A stretch of 64,000 bases of DNA from Seriola aureovittata. Lineage: Eukaryota > Chordata > Actinopteri > Carangiformes > Carangidae. The DNA lies in contig NC_079386.1 of NCBI RefSeq assembly GCF_021018895.1, forward strand, positions 6,128,835 to 6,192,834, written 5' to 3'. Shown piece after piece: positions 59,865-64,000 of this stretch. Position 1 is the first letter of the stretch. The number at the start of each line of letters is the position of its first letter. The notes beneath the pieces are model-generated. The model saw only the letters and a list, made by a program, of their open reading frames with translations, did no database searches and was not told where the DNA came from. Both the position numbers and the translations under genes were made by a program.

Positions 59865-60640
59865 CAGGCTGTTTCCCTCTGGGGAATTAATTTGCCTCAG
59901 ATCAAGATCTTGTTAATGTAAATTATGCAGTAGTTTGTGTTGTTGGAAGAATCACTGTGTTATAAATAGAATTAAATGATTGGTCAGATTGTGTGGTATA
60001 TCCAGGAATAGTATTCTGCAGTTCTGTAGAGCAACAGTGGGGAGCATCCTTTTATATGCAATATGTCAGCTGAGGACATGAGACAGTTGGACAAAGTGGT
60101 GCATCCAGAATTATTAGATGTATCAGTCTCCTGTTTGAAACCGAAACATGTCTCAGTACTGTTTGTATCCTACTTCTTTATTTCACAAATGCACTAGGAT
60201 TATTTTTAAGAGCGACCTGTGTGTTTGTGCGCTCTGGGTTTTACTGAATATCAAAAATGTAGCCACTGGAGTTTCTACTGAAAATACAGACAAAGGTTGT
60301 TGGAGGTCAGAAGTCCAGGTCTGGGCCAGAGTCTAAGTCTGAACTTCCTCACCAACACTTTACTTACATTTACTGGAGTCCCAATGAGCACAAACAATTC
60401 ACTGGAGATGGGCAGAGTTCAATGCAATAGAGTTTGTTCTTTCACAAGAGATAAACCTGAACTCTTCACCAGTGGTAGAATTGAAAACAGACAGCTAAAA
60501 CATCATCCAATGCCAAGTTTTCATCGCAGGAACTTTCCCGAGGAACCAGGAACCTTTTGAGGAACTATGCGTGTTTCGACCGCAGGCACCAGGGTGTAAG
60601 AATAGTTCAAGGGTAATTGATCAACTGCCAGAAAGGTACC

Positions 60641-60760
60641 TGGTGTTGAGTCCACTATTATTTCGCAGCAAAACCGGACTCGCGTGTTCGTTTGATGAAG
60701 TATGCAGGACACAGATTTAAAGTTCAACACGTCTAATTTATTAAAAGTATAGCCAAGCAT
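60641..60760 (-). mobile_element. LTR end (polyadenylation signal to terminus), minus strand
   Basis: On the minus strand this reads CTTTTAATAAAT, about 15 bases, TTGAACTTTAAAT, TGTGTCCTGC, then CTTCATCAAACGAACACGCG and GAGTCCGG. The same order of blocks is found on the plus strand at 62,565-62,640. The two copies are about three-quarters identical by eye. AATAAA followed by a conserved end fits an LTR R-U5 region. The upstream boundary is not determined. Confidence 0.5.
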
Positions 60761-62554
60761 AGAATTTGTTTCAGTCACTCACTCTTATACACATTCTCAC
60801 ATTCTTTGTATAACAATATCACTCCCCCTTTTCTCGCACAGCCCGACCGAATCCAGCATCTTAACTGCACATCCTGCTATCTAAGCATGTTATCATCGTA
60901 CTTTCTCGTCCTCTCTGTCCTTGTACGTCATTCTGCAATCTCAAACGGCAGACAATGTTACAATGTTCACATAGTTCATATAGTTTAAGGCTGATTCAAC
61001 CTTTTAATCATATAATGCATACAGTAGCAGAAATAACATATGCCTTCACTGGTCAGAGGGTAGTACTTTCCAAAGGTTCAGGAACTTTGGGGGGGTGGCG
61101 TCTGCAGTGCCCAACATTTCTGACTGGTCAAGTATTCGCTGCATTTTATTTCACCCATGTTTAAAAGTCTGCAGCGAGCGAGCTCAACATTTTCCACACC
61201 AGGAAACCGGTCCAGGAGAAGGTATAAAACTGAAACAGGACTACAAATAAATAAAGCACTACAACAACCGGAGTGGCTAGGGTTTCCACCCGTCACATAT
61301 AACACAGGACCGTCCTGTATTTGAAAATAAAGTGCTGCGTCTTGTATTGAATGAATACGGGACGCAGAAATCCTCCTACTATACCCTTGCCTGGTACTTT
61401 CCCTGCACCTGCCTTTTGGACACCATTATCTCCAGGGGCTTTCCAACCATATTTTTTAATAACTTTATGCCTGTCAGATTACATCTTTCTTTTGCATTCT
61501 TTCTTCAGAAAAGGCTGGCTCACATGTAGGCCTAGTTTCTTAGTTGTGAATATTGCTGATACATTGAGTCTATAGGTTTAACATTTAGTGAATTTATAAT
61601 GCACATATCCATAATACTGAGTTACATATTTAACAATACTGAGTTATATATCTAATGAAAGTTTTACTACAACAAGGTATGAATAGGTGCGACTATACAC
61701 ACACACACACACAAAATGTGTGAATAAAGTTCAGACAGTCTCACAATCTGCCAATTGGTCTTCTCATCTTACATGTAGTGAAGGCTTGTTTTCACATCTT
61801 TGTATTCCATTGAAAGATAAAGGGGCCAAATGCTCCCTCACTTCAGGGACTCTACTAAAGAATAAGGTGGGTTGACTAAATTTCCACAAAGACTTCCAGG
61901 AGCTTTCAAGTTACTGTCTGACCTCTCAATGAAAGTGCCTAACGTAACATAGGCAAGACACATCCAAGGTCATTTTCATCTGATAATGAAATTAACCACA
62001 GGACACAGAGTTTCTATAAAGAACTTTTTGAGCCGACATAGATGTAAATTTCCAGGAGGACAGTGTAGAGGATTTTATATTAATCTGTTTTTAATAAAAC
62101 AATGTGTGCATTGTTGATGTAACCATAATATGCTTATAACTAGGTGACATTTTATAAAACTTGCTGTGCAACGTTAAAGAAGAACAGACTGAACTTATGA
62201 TATTGTTTGAAGGCCACCCTAGAAAAATAACAACAGAAGTAAGACAAAAAACGAGGAATAGAGTAGGGTATCGTCTCTATTTGTGTGAATCTCTCACAGA
62301 TCCACCGGCACGAGAGCTGCCCCGCGTAGGGGGGTGAGATAACACGTGGAGGAGCAACACAACGAAGACAGCGGCATGGACAGATAAGAAGAGACTCAAC
62401 CCACATTGTATTATTTTTTTCTGTGTAAGAATATGAAAGACTGGGTCAGGAAAGAGGTAGAGTGTCAGACTTCGTGAACTGGCACAACTGCATGTTGTTG
62501 TCAGGGAGAGATAGTTTGGCCCAGAGCTCTGTAACAATCTCCTTTTTCTAATGC

Positions 62555-62660
62555 TATATTGCTGTTAGCTTTAATAAATGCTGGGATTTGAACTTTGAAT
62601 GAGTGTCCTGTTTCCTTCATCAAACCAACACGCGAGTTCAGGTGACGAACTCAACAACAG
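62555..62660 (+). mobile_element. LTR end (polyadenylation signal to terminus), plus strand
   Basis: Partner of the 60,641-60,760 copy in inverted orientation: GCTTTAATAAATGC, TTTGAACTTTGAATG, GAGTGTCCTG, CTTCATCAAACCAACACGCG and AGTTCAGG. It is probably a solo LTR or a fragment; no internal retroelement frames are intact next to it. Confidence 0.5.
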
Positions 62661-64000
62661 TAAGAATATAAAAAGATAAAAACTGCCCAAGGAACCAAAA
62701 CAGGAATTTCTTTAAATAAACAGGGAATTGTCAGAATTAAGAACAAAATGGTTAAGCAGTCTTCCTCTCTCTGTCTCTTTCACTTCACATTGACACAAAA
62801 TATATATTCAATGACTGCACCATTAAAATATGGTTGGAGCCTAAACACCTTGTATAGGAAAATCACAGTAAAAGCAAACAAATAAACAGTCAAATTGTTC
62901 ACCTTCTTGTCTCTGTTGGGAAGTATAGTCTCAAATACAAGTTAACACTGTTGCTAAACACAAAACCATGAATTAAAGCACATAAAAACACTCTTTCCTT
63001 TAATTATTCTGTTACTCTTTTAATTATTCATGAACTCGTTTAACATTTATTTTACTCTTTTACTGATTCTAAGGTACATTTAACTACATAATGAACCATG
63101 AAACATTCAAACCATAAATAAACACATTCAATATTTTTGGTTCCACACAAAACAAACAGCCCGCAGTGAAATAAAATTAAACCTCACGATTCAGGCCTGT
63201 TCGTGGCTGGTGTGCGTTGGGCTACGTTAAAGATGGCAGCCGCTGACTGTGGCCGCGCTTCATAACAGGGTTACTCACAGTTCAGACTACCTCTGTCCAT
63301 AGGAAACCCATCGGGCTGCTCCCCTCATCAGTCCTCGACCGTGTATGAAGAAGGCATCTTCTCCTTCGTAGCCAGAGGTGCAGCTGGGTTTTACCTGGTC
63401 ACCCAGTGCTCTATCTGGTCTCCTCTCGCTTGTCGTCGGGCTGATATCCACCGAGGTGCTAGCAAGCGGATAGCAGTCAAGCTGAATAAGACCGTGCGCG
63501 TGCTCGTAACTCAGACGAAACATACACCTATTTCAACACGCTGAAAACGCGGCAGTTAATCAAAATGTCATGTCATGTCAATGTTTATCTCACTAAGATT
63601 CGTTATGTTCATACTACACTCTGTTAAGCACATTGACAACAATAACACCTCGTTTACACATTTGACAATTAGCCTTTTTTCTCAGCTGTTGCCGGACAGA
63701 AACGAGGTAGCTAAGTCTGATCAACTGCTCTTACAAACCATTGCGTCCCACCACTTGTTTTTCTCCCGCCCCCTGGCCAATCAGCAACCAAGGAACTTGA
63801 CGTTGCTTTATAATTAGCCAATAGAAAGGTAGGAACCAACCTAGCTATATAGTATGTGAGAATAAAATAAACAGGTTAGGTTTTCTCACTCTCTTCACCA
63901 TGTGAAGACAACTAAACCTTACAAACAAACTTTTTATGTTACATTCAAAGTCGTGGTAATTTACACTACTCCCCATGTAAATGGTTACACACATTTAAAC

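Larger units (their letters stand above)
59977..64000. other. Repeat-derived region, no gene recognised
   Basis: No exon supported. It contains two LTR ends in opposite orientation (listed separately), a possible non-autonomous DNA element around 60,520-61,100 bounded by CAGGAACTTT motifs, and a dispersed repeat at about 61,280-61,370 with CAGGACCGTCCTGTATTTG. A GC- and CpG-richer patch at 63,190-63,500 on either strand could be a promoter or part of another LTR. It has no convincing start or splice context. Confidence 0.4.

Noticed and set aside
63190..63543. CpG-richer patch with a 78-codon minus-strand frame
   Set aside because: Could be a promoter or first exon of a gene beyond the window, or LTR sequence; nothing in it identifies a protein.

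Overview
The window is vertebrate nuclear DNA, almost certainly from a percomorph-type teleost. Genes are split by GT-AG introns, long (CA)n, (GACA)n and (GAA)n microsatellites are frequent, and there are fish-type MITEs, a Tc1-like transposon remnant, LTR fragments and a finTRIM-like gene. No bacterial-style operon, CRISPR array or RNA gene was found.

Layout. About 1-20,400: no gene recognised, only interspersed repeats and microsatellites. 20,400-28,368 (minus strand): a complete five-coding-exon synaptotagmin-4 gene, 472 codons. About 30,500-43,150 (plus strand): a tandem array of five small four-exon genes, called A-E here, encoding 150-155 aa. A diverged sixth member, F, lies at 52,596-53,268. 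54,590-59,976 (plus strand): an eight-coding-exon TRIM E3 ligase with RING, two B-boxes, coiled coil and PRY/SPRY, 539 aa. The rest of 43-64 kb is mostly decayed transposable-element sequence.

The A-F family is the notable system. Each gene has a non-coding first exon, a signal-peptide exon, an exactly 54-nt (18-codon) linker exon and a final exon encoding an acidic/basic helical domain. All introns between coding exons are phase 0. A, B, C and E carry the same 12-base ISRE (GAAAATGAAACT) upstream of a TATA box, usually with a (CA)n tract between; D has a variant, GAAAATGAAAGTGAA. A-E all end in an X-X-E-L C-terminus: RAEL, HDEL, QAEL, HIEL and HIEL. With the signal peptide, this suggests interferon-inducible proteins retained in the ER lumen. 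I do not recognise the family. The signal exon and promoter are nearly identical between copies while the mature exon is strongly diverged, a pattern seen in arms-race families.

The TRIM gene just downstream also has an ISRE core (54,591-54,600) and a Rel-type kappaB-like site before its first exon donor, so 30-60 kb reads as an interferon-response neighbourhood beside an unrelated neuronal gene. ISRE function, ER retention and antiviral role are inferences; the exon structures, motifs and C-termini are read directly from the sequence.
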